Assembly (NCBI GenBank): GCA_963716235.1
Contig: CAVQTE010000008.1
Span: forward strand, 1 to 64,000
Reading direction: 5' to 3'
DNA length: 64,000 bases
Source of the DNA: Sva-07 sp963716235
GTDB lineage: Bacteria; Actinomycetota; Acidimicrobiia; Acidimicrobiales; Ilumatobacteraceae
Below, in pieces: positions 9,958-18,830 of this stretch (its first letter is position 1; each line of letters begins with the position of its first letter). Made by a program: the position numbers and the translations under genes. Below the pieces are notes generated by a model. The model was not told where the DNA came from. It saw only the letters and a list, made by a program, of their open reading frames with translations, and ran no database searches.

Positions 9958-11705
9958 GTCGCGCGCAGCCGTCAAGAGCGCGGCGCCCTCTTCGGACTCG
10001 GCCAGTCGACGATCCGGCGATTGGTCGCAGAGTTCCGACATCTCACGCTGTCGGGATTGTCCACACGATGCCAGGAAGGGATCCACCGGGGCCCGAAAGA
10101 CCGCCATCATCACCTGTCAGATCAACGCGGGCGAGGAGACCACCGGCATCGAGCGCAGATCTCATTAACTCTCATTCCGATAGGCCCGGTTTGGCACGGA
10201 TCTCGCGTAATCGGTCAGTCCTCTTCACGCCAGTGGCTCATCGCAATACAGTACCGCTCGCCGGTCTGTGCCAGGCCGATGGAAGGTGAGCACGTGCAAT
10301 GGCGCGATGGAGCAAGGGGCTGCGCTGCGCCGCCCGGGCGCACCTGGAAGTTGGAGAGAACCAGGCGTCGGTACCCACCTCGGCGTTGCGGCAGAGCGAG
10401 CAGACTCTCTAGCTCGGGATGCGCATGTCGCACGTCCGTCAGGTGCCCCCGATCGTGGACCCAATGTCGATGTACCCGGCGTTGACGGCTAAACCAGTGT
10501 TCATCGGTAGGCATGCGAAGCGGATGATCACATCCTTCATGCTGGGTACGACGTAGATGTTGTCAATCGGCCCACAGCTAGGGATCATCTGGTCAATTAG
10601 CTCATCGAGGCGACGGACGTTCTGAGGCTGATCTGCCCACTTCCCCCAGAAGCCGAGGGCAGTCGAAAGGGCGGTGCCGAATTCGTGCGGCATTCGAGCG
10701 GAGTCGTGTGGCACGCAGCGATTCAATCACCAACCGTATTCGGGGCGCGCAGCCGACCTCAGTTGGCTCGTCTCCAAGTAACCGCGTCCAACACGAGTAA
10801 GCCTCAGACGGGCGAACGGGACGCTCCCAGCCATGACTGCACATGTCTGGACCTGGTCGCCAGACTAGGCGGTCCGGGACACGACGCGATCGCCTCGCAG
10901 CCGGTGATAGGTGGCAGTGGAGGAAGGCGTCTCGGATTCCGGTCCCTGAGCGGACGGCTGGCCGACCGGAGAGCCACCGTAGGAGGTCGATCTGCTGCCC
11001 GCCCCCTTTAGGGAGAGTCCTCAGCGGCTTCGCTATCGGTATGGTCGGCTCGGCGCCAGTGTGGATCCGGATCTTGCCGGACGCCACCCATCGGCCAGTC
11101 CTTCTGCGTGGCCTCTGCCTCCACTGGGTCGATCGGCCAGATGTACGGCGACTGCTCCTGCGTGGCATCGTCGACCGCCTGGAGACGTACGCCCAAGCCG
11201 TAGCTGTAGGCGATGGGCTCGGTGACCCGCCACCGGGTGTTGGCCCCGTCATCAGCCGTGTGCACGTACTCCGCCCGATGAGGTAGCTGAACCGCTCGTC
11301 GACCAGTCGCTTTTACTCCTTTAGGGCGCGCCTGGTGAAGCGGTCCCTGCGCCACCGCCTGTAAGCCCCCAGTCCCTCCTCGGCTGCCACGCCGAGGACG
11401 ACCCCACACCACAAGGAGAACTTCCTTCATGTACGGCACGGTCGACCACCGGCCTAATAGCCGGCCTTGGACGAGCCTCGCCTTGACTACCACGTACTTG
11501 ACATCAGATGGTGCCGCCCGGCGCATCGTTCACAAGTCCCGCGGTCGGGACTGCGACAAGTAGCCATCTCGAAGAGGGGCGAGAGGGTTCGGGTGGCCGT
11601 GACGACCTTTCGTCGCGGCCATGGCGGATCCGCCTCGGGTTCTTGACCGGATGCACTGACCCCTATCAGCGCAACTGCCTAACCCGTAACATCGTCCGGG
11701 TGACA
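9958..11705. other. About 1.75 kb without a recognisable gene
   Basis: Only fragmentary frames on both strands are present. The better ones are a minus-strand frame at 10439-10726 (listed separately) and a minus-strand frame covering roughly 11020-11290, whose translation has normal composition (IAYSYGLGVRLQAVDDA) but no recognisable motif. The stretch may hold a frameshift-broken minus-strand gene spanning both, or the transfer origin of the element; neither can be shown from the sequence. Confidence 0.35.
10439..10726 (-). CDS. Hypothetical protein or fragment
   Basis: The 95-codon frame has protein-like composition (FGTALSTALGFWGKWADQ, LIDQMIPSCGPIDNIYVV, MKDVIIRFACLPM). This is unlike the Arg/Pro/Gly-rich translations of the other frames here. 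The start is uncertain and it may be the 3' part of a longer gene broken by a frameshift further upstream on the minus strand. No family recognised. Confidence 0.25.
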   Translation of the reverse strand: MNRCVPHDSARMPHEFGTALSTALGFWGKWADQPQNVRRLDELIDQMIPSCGPIDNIYVVPSMKDVIIRFACLPMNTGLAVNAGYIDIGSTIGGT

Positions 11706-13438
11706 GTGCCAAACGCGATCAACACGGCGCTTCTCAAGATTCCTCGTCGAGCGGAGCGGGCGGCCGCGAAGTGCTCGCACGAACGTTCGTGGACGTAGGG
11801 CCGCTGTCGTCTCTTCTCGCATCTGTCGACCACCAAATCATTTTCGGGCGACGAGGAACGGGCAAGACCCACGCCTTGCTGTACTTGGCCGATCGGGTCG
11901 CGGCTGTCGGCGATGTGCCGGCTTATGTGGACTTGCGTACCACCCGGAGACGCTCGGGTTCTACGGCGATACGCGCACCTCACTTGCCGCTCGCGGGACT
12001 TCGCTACTGGTCGACACGCTGGAGTTGATTCATGAAGCTCTGGTCAACTGGGTATTCGAGTGGGAACACCCAAACTCTGAAGCTCTACTGCGAAGTCTCG
12101 ACAGCCTCGCCGAGGCGATGACGACAGTCGAGGTAGTCGGCGAGGTCGAGCAGGAAGCGTCCTATTCCGATTCCGATAGCTCGGAGGACTCTGCGTCGCT
12201 GGGCATCGGTCCGATGGACGCGAGCGTGAGTCTCGGCTATCAACGAAACAAGGTTCGTTCGACGAGTATGCGGCTACGTCGCAGCGGTGTGGAGCGCCAC
12301 CAAGTCCTCTTCGGACCGCTTGGCCGCGCAATGCAGCGGTTCACGGACGCGTTGGACGGAAAGAACCTCTGGGTCTTTCTTGACGAGTGGAGCAGCGTCC
12401 CGATGGAGTTGCAGCCGCTTCTGGCTGAGTTACTGACTAGAAGTCTCTTCCCAGTTCGTGGTGTCTCCGTCAAGATCGCAGCTATCGAGAGACGATCACA
12501 GTTCAGCTATCCACGACCTGACGGCGGTTACATCGGACTCGAAGTGGGTGCTGACGCTGCCGCGGGAGTCAATCTCGATGACTACCTAGCGTTCGATCAC
12601 GCTGACGACCGGGCGACGAAGTTCTTCGGCGAACTTCTTTGGCGTCATGCCGCTGCATACACGGACGCGGCCCTTGACACGCCGAAGCTCGCGGCGTCAG
12701 CGACATCATTTACGCAACGAGCGTTCAAGTCGAACGCGTACCCCGAGTTTGTGGGGCCGCTCAGGGTGTCCCACGTGATGCAATCAATATCGCTTCGTCC
12801 TCCGCCCAGTTCGCAAACAATGGTCGCATAAGCATTGAACATGTTCGGACAGCGGCGAAGGACTGGTACCTGCGAGACAAGCGATCGGCGCTGACAGGCA
12901 ACCGGACGGCTGAGACATTGCTGCGCGATCTCATCGATGAGGTGGTGGCAAGAATCGATCACGGGCTTTTCGACTGGTTCCGCGGACTCTCATCACCCAG
13001 TGGTACAGGACCTCTTTGATGCACGACTGCTCCACGTCTTGTGCGCGGCGTCACTTGGCCTGACGAGCCAGGCACCATGACTACGCGTACGTTCTGGACT
13101 ACGGGTGCTACGTGTCCTTGCTCATGTCGCAGGAAGAAAGCGGATTCAAGCTCCCGAACGCCGGAATCGAGTCCTGGATCAGGGATAACCGTGAGATGCC
13201 AGATGACCGAGCCAGAGCCGTTCGGAAGCGGGTCGTGGTTGACCTCGCCACGATGTTTCTCCACACGAAGTCACGGCCGGTCCTACCTCCTCTGTCGAGC
13301 GATGAGACAGGGACCAAGAGCAGCCGACGAATAGAGCCGCGCTGCGCTGACGCTTCGTCGGCGCGCCACTCTGACGGGAAGTTGCCGTTGAGTGCTGTCG
13401 GTCGACGTTCGAGAACGGCGGCTGCGACTGGTATCTAG
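11706..13438 (+). pseudogene. P-loop AAA-type ATPase (ORC/Cdc6-like layout), frameshifted cargo gene
   Basis: Coherent fragments follow each other in different frames. They begin with VPNAINTALLKIPRRAERA (from GTG 11706) and VDVGPLSSLLASVDHQIIFG with a Walker A loop GRRGTGKTHALLYLADRV. Next are YHPETLGFYGDTRTSLAARG and a long middle part with the Walker B LWVFLDEWSSVP and KIAAIERRSQF. NIASSSAQFANNGRISIEHV and a C-terminal YVLDYGCYVSLLMSQEESGF complete it. Frame changes fall near 11768, 11945, 12765 and 13015. The organisation resembles ORC/Cdc6-like AAA ATPases found in accessory DNA, whose role is unclear; some such ATPases work beside nucleases in defence, and an Mrr-type nuclease lies 1 kb downstream. 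The end coordinate is approximate. Confidence 0.5.
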
Positions 13439-13674
13439 CTCGGACGTAATCACCCGGAGGGGATCGGAGTCGGGTCGGTGTGCAGTGCTGCCAGGGAGTC
13501 TCAGTATTCGGAGGCTGAGCGGACGGTCTCGATGGCATGGCGTGGCGATGGGTCCTGAGCTCATCCATCTCCGATAGCTGGTACGGACTGATTCTCAATA
13601 ATGGGGCGTTTCGCAGCGAGTCGCAGCCTCGACCCGGCGTTCTGGGACACTCGATCGTCGGCAACAATGGATCC

Positions 13675-14226
13675 GTGAATCGGGTGTCGGTGGTGGGAAA
13701 TTCTGGGCTCGGGCAAGTCCCACCTTGCCGAACACGCGGCGCTGGTTCTCGACGCCCCGTATGTCGGTCGACGCCATCCACCATCTGGCGAACTGGACAC
13801 CAATCGATCCGGGACGCGTTCGTGGCCCGGATCGAGGAGAGTTCATCGACGGATTCGTGGGTCATCGACGGGAACTACCGTGCGGTGGTGGTGGACGGAC
13901 CGGTGTGGAAGCGAGCCGACACCGTCGTGTGGTTGGACCTTCCGCGTCGCACCGTCATGTTCCAGGTCGTCCGCCGAACACTGACACGAATCGTCGGGCG
14001 CAAGCAGCTGTGGAACGGAAATCGGGAATCGTGGCGAAGTCTGTGGTCGTGGGACCCGAACAAGTCGATCATCCGATGGTCATGGACGCAGCATGCAAAG
14101 TACCGGGAGCGCTACGGCTCGGCGATGGAAGCGCCCGAACTCGCTCATCTCGACTTCGTGCGACTGACGAGCCGCAAGGCTGCAGATCAATGGCTGGACG
14201 GCATCGAACCTGCGCCACAGGCTTGA
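13675..14226 (+). pseudogene. P-loop nucleotide kinase (adenylate kinase/topology-modulation-like), frameshifted
   Basis: From GTG 13675 the protein begins VNRVSVVGNSG and continues in the next frame with SGKSHLAEHAALVLDAPYVG, making a P-loop GNSGSGKS. A third frame gives VDAIHHLANWTPIDP and a fourth DAFVARIEESSSTDSWVIDG. The last frame continues RADTVVWLDLPRRTVMF, RTLTRIVGRKQLWNGNRESW and LWSWDPNKSIIRWSW. This is the standard order of small P-loop kinases annotated as adenylate kinase-like or topology-modulation proteins, which are about 170-190 residues; the reconstructed length fits. Three one-base changes, near 13708, 13763 and 13812, break it. The substrate is unknown. Confidence 0.6.
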
Positions 14227-14396
14227 CGACGGCCTTTCAACGTCCGGTCGCGAGTCCGCAGGACTGGGATAACGCATACCCTCGAGCCGGCGTTCTGGGG
14301 CAGTGCAGATGCGCAACTGTGCGCGTGGCCGGTTGGTTCGTCGGTCGTTCTGCGCCGCACGGTCTGGGCCGCTCAGGTCGCCGGCCGGACGCACGA

Positions 14397-15599
14397 CTAC
14401 GCCGGAAACCGAGTGCGCGCACGCTTGTCAGCGGTGACCGATACCGGTGCCGTCGCTGATTGGACTGCCTCGAAGAGCAGTCCATTAGGACCTTTCCAGA
14501 GACCGTGCTCCACCTCGATTAAGCATTCCTGCCGTACGTCGTCATCCCACGCCAACATGCCGCCCAAGAACCTCCCTACGGCTTGACTCGCCCAGAACTT
14601 CGCCAGAGGGCCATCCTTACGGTAGTGATCCTGCTCGACGTGCGTGGGAGACGATGTTGGAGATGTCGCATGTCGCACGATCGGAGAGACCTCGGCGTCC
14701 AGGAGTACCCGTAACTCATCGCCGTCGATGAGCCGCATGGTGTTGCGGCGTGTTTCGGCCCAGCCACGGACGCTAGGGAGATACCTCGACGACGTCACGT
14801 GAACGGCACCGTCGAACTCGTCCGATGCCGCACCGTAGATCGCTTGCACCGACTGTAGATCCACCACATTGCGTCTGGAGTACCGCTTCATCTGAACCGC
14901 AAGCTTGATGGGCCCGAGTAGAGAATGCTCCGTCAGAATTAGGTCGATTCCGCCGTCGTTGGAGCCACGACCGAGGAACGTGTCGAACCCTTGATTGCGG
15001 AACACCGAACGGACCATCACCTCGAACGCCCGCCAATCCATGGACTCGGACATAAAGGTTGGCGACTTAACTGCAGCCTCGATTTCGGAGTACAACACTC
15101 CCGCGTCCTCGCGAAGGATCTCGTTGTTCCACAAGAACGAGTTTCGACGCGCTTGGCCTTCTCGACGTGCCCGATCGCGCGATCGAAGCCCGACGAGTGC
15201 CAGATCCGATCTGAACACCTGGAATACAAACTCGAGATCGTGGCGATCAAGCCATTCCTCGATCCGATTGGCGATCCTGACTTCCGGATACCCGTGCTTT
15301 CCACGAGGCTCATCACCACTGTCGCGACAGATATTGCAAGCGGTCTCCGCATCCGAGAAGGCGTGGAACTCGTTCGCCATGTCGGAATTCCCAAAGTCAA
15401 TCACCCAGTCGAGCCCGAGCGTGTCTGAAGAGTCAGCAATGGCCAACCAGTCAGTCACCTGGACCACTTCCCCCACCTTCGAGCAGAGCGCACGTACTCG
15501 TGCCGCAGACGGCTTGTTGACGCGACCTGTCAAAGGCGGCCCCGCCTGTGAGCGGTCTCTGCTTCCACGGTCGGTCGCAGTGCGCACTTCAATGCTCAT
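14397..15599 (-). CDS. Mrr-type restriction endonuclease-like protein
   Basis: The C-terminal half has the Mrr/PD-(D/E)XK nuclease core: FEVMVRSVFRNQGFDTFLGR, the catalytic Asp in NDGGIDLILTE, and the Gln-x-Lys motif in LAVQMKRYSRRNVVDLQSVQ. GAVHVTSSRYLPSVRGWAE and RLIDGDELRVLL follow. Mrr-like proteins cut modified DNA; here the N-terminal half (about 200 residues) is unrecognised and could be the recognition module. I chose ATG 15599 (MSIEVRTATDRG), since the frame upstream to 15746 has little protein character. The gene is intact and on the strand opposite the transfer genes. A methylase partner is not present nearby, which fits a stand-alone modification-dependent nuclease. Confidence 0.65.
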   Translation of the reverse strand: MSIEVRTATDRGSRDRSQAGPPLTGRVNKPSAARVRALCSKVGEVVQVTDWLAIADSSDTLGLDWVIDFGNSDMANEFHAFSDAETACNICRDSGDEPRGKHGYPEVRIANRIEEWLDRHDLEFVFQVFRSDLALVGLRSRDRARREGQARRNSFLWNNEILREDAGVLYSEIEAAVKSPTFMSESMDWRAFEVMVRSVFRNQGFDTFLGRGSNDGGIDLILTEHSLLGPIKLAVQMKRYSRRNVVDLQSVQAIYGAASDEFDGAVHVTSSRYLPSVRGWAETRRNTMRLIDGDELRVLLDAEVSPIVRHATSPTSSPTHVEQDHYRKDGPLAKFWASQAVGRFLGGMLAWDDDVRQECLIEVEHGLWKGPNGLLFEAVQSATAPVSVTADKRARTRFPA

Positions 15600-16320
15600 C
15601 GAGCTCGCTGACGTGCATGCATATGCGGTCCTATCGTTTTCCGCGGCACGGTTTGCCTCATTGTCCGACTCGAGCACCACGCTCGGAGAACTTACGAGGT
15701 GTGAGTGTTCGATGCGTGGAGCACCGGGCTGTACCACTCCCACCACCGCCCCACTGGCGCGGCGGACTAGGCGAAGCTCAATCGATCCATTCTCCGGCCG
15801 CTATTGCGAGCTCGACGTCGAGAGCAGCGAGAACGGCGTGTAAATCGATTGCAGGCGCGTGGGAGTCGTGGACCTGAGCCAACCCCCGGGGCATCGCCCC
15901 GAAGTGCCGTTGGTGGACACTCTTGTCCGCTCCGGGATGGCCGCCGCTCTCCCGCATGCCTCGCCGATGATCTCGAAGTTCCACCGCAGAGTCGGACCCG
16001 TAGTACCCCTCGGATCAGAATCCGCCCAACTCGAGACGGAGATGTCGTCGAGTCCGAAACGGTGGTCCCGGGCCGGGCGGGTACTTGAATCGGTGTGGTC
16101 GAGGGGCTGCTGAGCGCAGTCGGTGTGAGTCGCTCGACGTCATCCGTCCGAATTCCGTCCTACGGCGCCCGAACCGCCGCCGCACTCCTCGGCTCGAAGT
16201 CGCTCATCGCCTGGTCAGTGCCACGATTCGCCCGCGTTTGCCCTGCTCAGCCAGCGTATTGGACGGGGGAACGATCATCCCGTCTACCCCTGCATTTCCC
16301 CTGGTAGGTGGCACTTTTCG
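15600..16320. other. About 720 bases between the nuclease gene and ssrA, no clear gene
   Basis: No convincing gene is found. A minus-strand frame at 15778-15984 ends in protein-like sequence (HDSHAPAIDLHAVLAALDVE) but has no recognisable family and may be a remnant. If the element is integrated in ssrA, one attachment site should lie at the right edge of this stretch. No integrase frame is visible here. Confidence 0.35.
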
Positions 16321-16705
16321 TGGAGCTGGGGGGAATCGAACCCCCGTCCATCAGCCGGTGAACGAACTTGCTACGACCATTCCCGGTGTTGACACTGACG
16401 CTGTGTCACCGACGGGTCGGCTGTCCGCTCGAGGCGGACCACGCGCCGTCTTTCCGACAAGTCAGCGGTCTTTCTCGCCGTCAGCAGTCTTTCCTGCCGT
16501 CATCCCTCACTTCTGTTGCCGGGCTGTGATGGATTGGCCCCGTGCGACATTTCTGCTCACGATGACTCTTCGCTCACTTGATGTGAATCAGGCGGCGAGA
16601 GCGAACTGCTCATCGGCAATTCTTTTGGTTGCCCCGTTTAGCGAGTCTGAGCAACTCGGGTCGCAAACTCGAACAGCGTTACTGACGTCGAAACCAGTCA
16701 GCCCC
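16321..16705 (-). ncRNA. ssrA: Transfer-messenger RNA (tmRNA)
   Basis: The minus strand starts with GGGGCTGACTGGTTTCGACG (from 16705) and ends with the T-arm and acceptor sequence GGGGGTTCGATTCCCCC then CAGCTCCA at 16321. The two ends pair as a tRNA-Ala-like acceptor stem (GGGGCUG with CAGCUCC). The reading frame for the proteolysis tag ends in ADEQFALAA followed by TGA (stop at about 16588). Comparison with the Streptomyces resume region (AAUC-GCC) suggests that GCC is the resume codon and the tag is ADEQFALAA. CCA is not encoded. It works with SmpB, encoded just upstream, to rescue stalled ribosomes. Confidence 0.93.
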
Positions 16706-16832
16706 ATGTTCGATATGTAGTTGCCGGTACCGAACCGAGGTCCGACGCCAGCCCCGTCAGGGTACTCCGGTCGATGCGTCTTGCGATGCGCCATCGTCGA
16801 GCGCTCTCACCGGGACAGCTTCGACGCGGTCG

Positions 16833-17351
16833 CTACCGGTCGTGGCCGTATTTGTTGGCCCGGTTGAACTCGGTCTGGATTTCGCGATTGGCATCGCGTT
16901 CGGCCATGTGCTGGCGCTTGTCGCCCTTCGTGCGGCCCTTGGCGAGGCCGAGTTCGATCTTCGCTCGGCCACCCTTCCAGTAGAGGCGCAACGGCACGAT
17001 CGTGAGGCCGCCCTGGGCGACACGCTGATCGAGTTTGTCGATCTCGGCGCGGTTCATGAGCAGCTTGCGGGCTCGGTCGGGATCGTGGGCGCCGAAGCCG
17101 ATGGCGTTCGTGTACGGCGGGATGTGGATGCCGTCGAGCCAGACCTCGCCACGCTGGACGCGGGCATAACCCTCGGCGATCTGGGCGTTGCCCTCACGCA
17201 GGCTCTTGACTTCGCTGCCGGTCAGGACCATGCCGGCCTCGTAGGTGTCGAGGATGTCGTAGTCGCGGTAGGCGCGCTTGTACGAGGCAATCAGTTGGGT
17301 GCCGTCGGCGCCGGCGCCCTTGGCCTTCTTTGTCTTCTTGCCTTTCGCCAT
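16833..17351 (-). CDS. smpB: SsrA-binding protein SmpB
   Basis: SmpB binds the tRNA-like part of tmRNA and brings it to stalled ribosomes. The protein shows the family signature throughout: YDILDTYEAGMVLTGSEVKS, REGNAQIAEGYARV, HIPPYTNA, RKLLMNRAEIDKLDQRVAQG, TIVPLRLYWKGGRAKIELGL and KGRTKGDKRQHMAERDANRE. I chose ATG 17351 because GAAGG lies just upstream and the length (172 residues) is then closest to the family; an ATG at 17384 would add 11 residues. ssrA lies 127 bases downstream on the same strand, so the two partners sit together. Confidence 0.95.
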   Translation of the reverse strand: MAKGKKTKKAKGAGADGTQLIASYKRAYRDYDILDTYEAGMVLTGSEVKSLREGNAQIAEGYARVQRGEVWLDGIHIPPYTNAIGFGAHDPDRARKLLMNRAEIDKLDQRVAQGGLTIVPLRLYWKGGRAKIELGLAKGRTKGDKRQHMAERDANREIQTEFNRANKYGHDR

Positions 17352-17451
17352 GACGTCCTTCGTGCTGCCCATCTGTTCGGGCATCGATTCGCTGAGGATC
17401 TGACCCTACCGACGTGGTCCGGCAAGGCCAGCCGGGGATACGGTCGCGTTC

Positions 17452-18312
17452 GTGCAGATCCGCAACGACGACATCACCCTGAACCTCGCCGAAGACGGCG
17501 ATCCGGCCGCCCCGCCACTCCTCTTGCTCCACGGGATCACGTCGTTCGGCGGTACTTGGGAGTGGATCGTGCCCGAGCTCGCCGAACGATTCCGCGTGCT
17601 GCGACTCGACTTTCGCGGTCACGGTGCATCCGACCGTGCGCCCGATGCATACGGCTCGCCCGGCTACGTGAGCGATGCGATCGCCGCCTGTGAACAGGCG
17701 ATCGGCCAACCGTGCATTGTGATGGGGCATTCGCTCGGTGGCGTGACAGCGGCGATCGTCATGCAGGAGCGCCCCGACCTGATTCGGGCGGCGATTCTCG
17801 AGGACCCGCCGCTCGGCATCCCCGAGGGGGTCGTCGGCAATGTCGGCGAGGGGCACGCTCTGTTCGAGATGTTCCGTCTCATGCGTCAATCGATCCCTGG
17901 CGTTCAAGCAGCCGGCATGTCGGTCGAGGCTGTCGCGGCGTTCCTCGGCTCGGTGCCCACTGCAAGCGGTGCGCCGATGGCCGAGTCGATCGAGGCCGAC
18001 GGCCTGCTGTCGATGGCGGGGTCGCTGCTGACGGTCGACGCCGCCGTCCTCGACCCGGTGTTGACCGGGACGATCGATCTGTTGCTCGACGCGCAGCGAG
18101 CGTTCGACGTTCCGACCCTGATCGTCACCGCCGATCCGGCGAAGCCCGACGCTGTGGCCGACCCTGCGATCGCCCGGCACTTTGCTGAGATCTCGCCGGC
18201 CACCGAGGTCGTCACGATCGAAGGTGCGGGCCACCTGATCCACGACGAGATCGCCTCGCGCCCGAAGTTCCGTGCGACCGTGATGGAGTTTCTCGACCGA
18301 GTCTCGACGTGA
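17452..18312 (+). CDS. Alpha/beta hydrolase
   Basis: The 286-residue protein has the alpha/beta-hydrolase fold: LLLLHGITSFGGTWEW with the oxyanion region, LRLDFRGHGASDR, the nucleophile elbow MGHSLGGVTA (Ser94), an acid site near LIVTADPAKPD, and the catalytic His in EGAGHLIHDE. There is no signal peptide, so it is cytoplasmic. The GTG start at 17452 lies about 100 bases from the divergent smpB. The stop overlaps the next start by four bases (GTGATC context at 18309), so it is probably co-translated with the Mec-like peptidase. Substrate unknown. Confidence 0.8.
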   Translation: MQIRNDDITLNLAEDGDPAAPPLLLLHGITSFGGTWEWIVPELAERFRVLRLDFRGHGASDRAPDAYGSPGYVSDAIAACEQAIGQPCIVMGHSLGGVTAAIVMQERPDLIRAAILEDPPLGIPEGVVGNVGEGHALFEMFRLMRQSIPGVQAAGMSVEAVAAFLGSVPTASGAPMAESIEADGLLSMAGSLLTVDAAVLDPVLTGTIDLLLDAQRAFDVPTLIVTADPAKPDAVADPAIARHFAEISPATEVVTIEGAGHLIHDEIASRPKFRATVMEFLDRVST

Positions 18313-18725
18313 TCGAGATCTCCGAAGCGGCATACGCGCTGATGGTCGGCGCTGCTCTCGATGCGTACCCGTACGAAGCGTGCGGGCTGATCGCCGGTCC
18401 GCCCGCAGCGGGTGGAGGAGCGGGCGACAAGGCGTCGACCTACTACCCGTGCACCAATATCGCCGAGTCGGCTCGGGTGTACACGATCGACCCGAAGGAT
18501 CATCTCCGTGCCGAGCTGGACGCCGACGACCATGACTGGGAGATCAACGGTGTGGTCCACAGCCACACCCATTCCGAGCCGTACCCCAGCCCGACCGACG
18601 TGTCGGCAGCGCCCGACCCGTCGTGGCACTACGTGATCATCAGCCTCAAACGCGAAGCGCCCGAAGCTCGCAGCTACCGAATCATCGACGGCGAGATCAC
18701 CGACGAACCCATCGCCATCGTCTGA
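18309..18725 (+). CDS. mec: JAMM/M67-family metallopeptidase, Mec-like
   Basis: The 138-residue protein has the JAB/MPN zinc-protease motif: Glu in YPYEACGLIAGPP and HSHTHSEPYPSPTDVSAA (HxHxxx...SxxD). In Mycobacterium tuberculosis Mec releases cysteine from the sulfur-carrier CysO after CysM has loaded it; here the gene is directly followed by a cysM homologue. The ThiS-like carrier CysO, which lies between mec and cysM in mycobacteria, has no space here (105 bases). The assignment to cysteine synthesis rests on this gene order. Confidence 0.8.
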   Translation: MIEISEAAYALMVGAALDAYPYEACGLIAGPPAAGGGAGDKASTYYPCTNIAESARVYTIDPKDHLRAELDADDHDWEINGVVHSHTHSEPYPSPTDVSAAPDPSWHYVIISLKREAPEARSYRIIDGEITDEPIAIV

Positions 18726-18740
18726 CCCTGTGGGTCGGGG

Positions 18741-18795
18741 TGGACCGAAATCGCAGTGGTTGGTACGATTGTTGACTAGTCACATCGGATTAGTC
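18741..18795 (+). promoter_or_regulatory. Candidate cysM promoter with a direct-repeat operator
   Basis: A TGGACC hexamer (18741-18746) and TACGAT (18764-18769) are separated by 17 bases, a good vegetative-type promoter for an actinobacterium. Just downstream is a direct repeat, GACTAGTC (18774-18781) and GATTAGTC (18788-18795), 14 bases apart start to start, at the expected transcription start. This position suits a repressor or sulfur/redox regulator. The link is inferred from position only. Confidence 0.45.
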
Positions 18796-18830
18796 GGAAT
18801 GTCTCCGGTGACCTCGGTGTTGGGAGAAGC

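Larger units (their letters stand above)
1..16320. mobile_element. Putative integrated conjugative element (right-hand part; left end outside window)
   Basis: The segment carries a set of genes typical of actinobacterial conjugative elements with a type IV secretion-like apparatus: a VirB6/TrbL-like membrane protein, an SCO6880-family protein, a VirB4-like ATPase, a zinc-finger/TOPRIM primase-like protein, SSB and a VirD4-like coupling ATPase, all on the plus strand in tight succession. Downstream lies poorly coding DNA with cargo-like genes (AAA ATPase, P-loop kinase, Mrr-type nuclease). The segment stops immediately beside the 3' end of ssrA, a common integration target. I see no integrase, relaxase or duplicated ssrA end inside the window, so the boundary at 16320 is an inference. 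Confidence 0.55.

Noticed and set aside
9958..10200. Possible transfer origin after the VirD4-like gene
   Set aside because: No inverted repeat with a nick-like sequence or adjacent relaxase was found.
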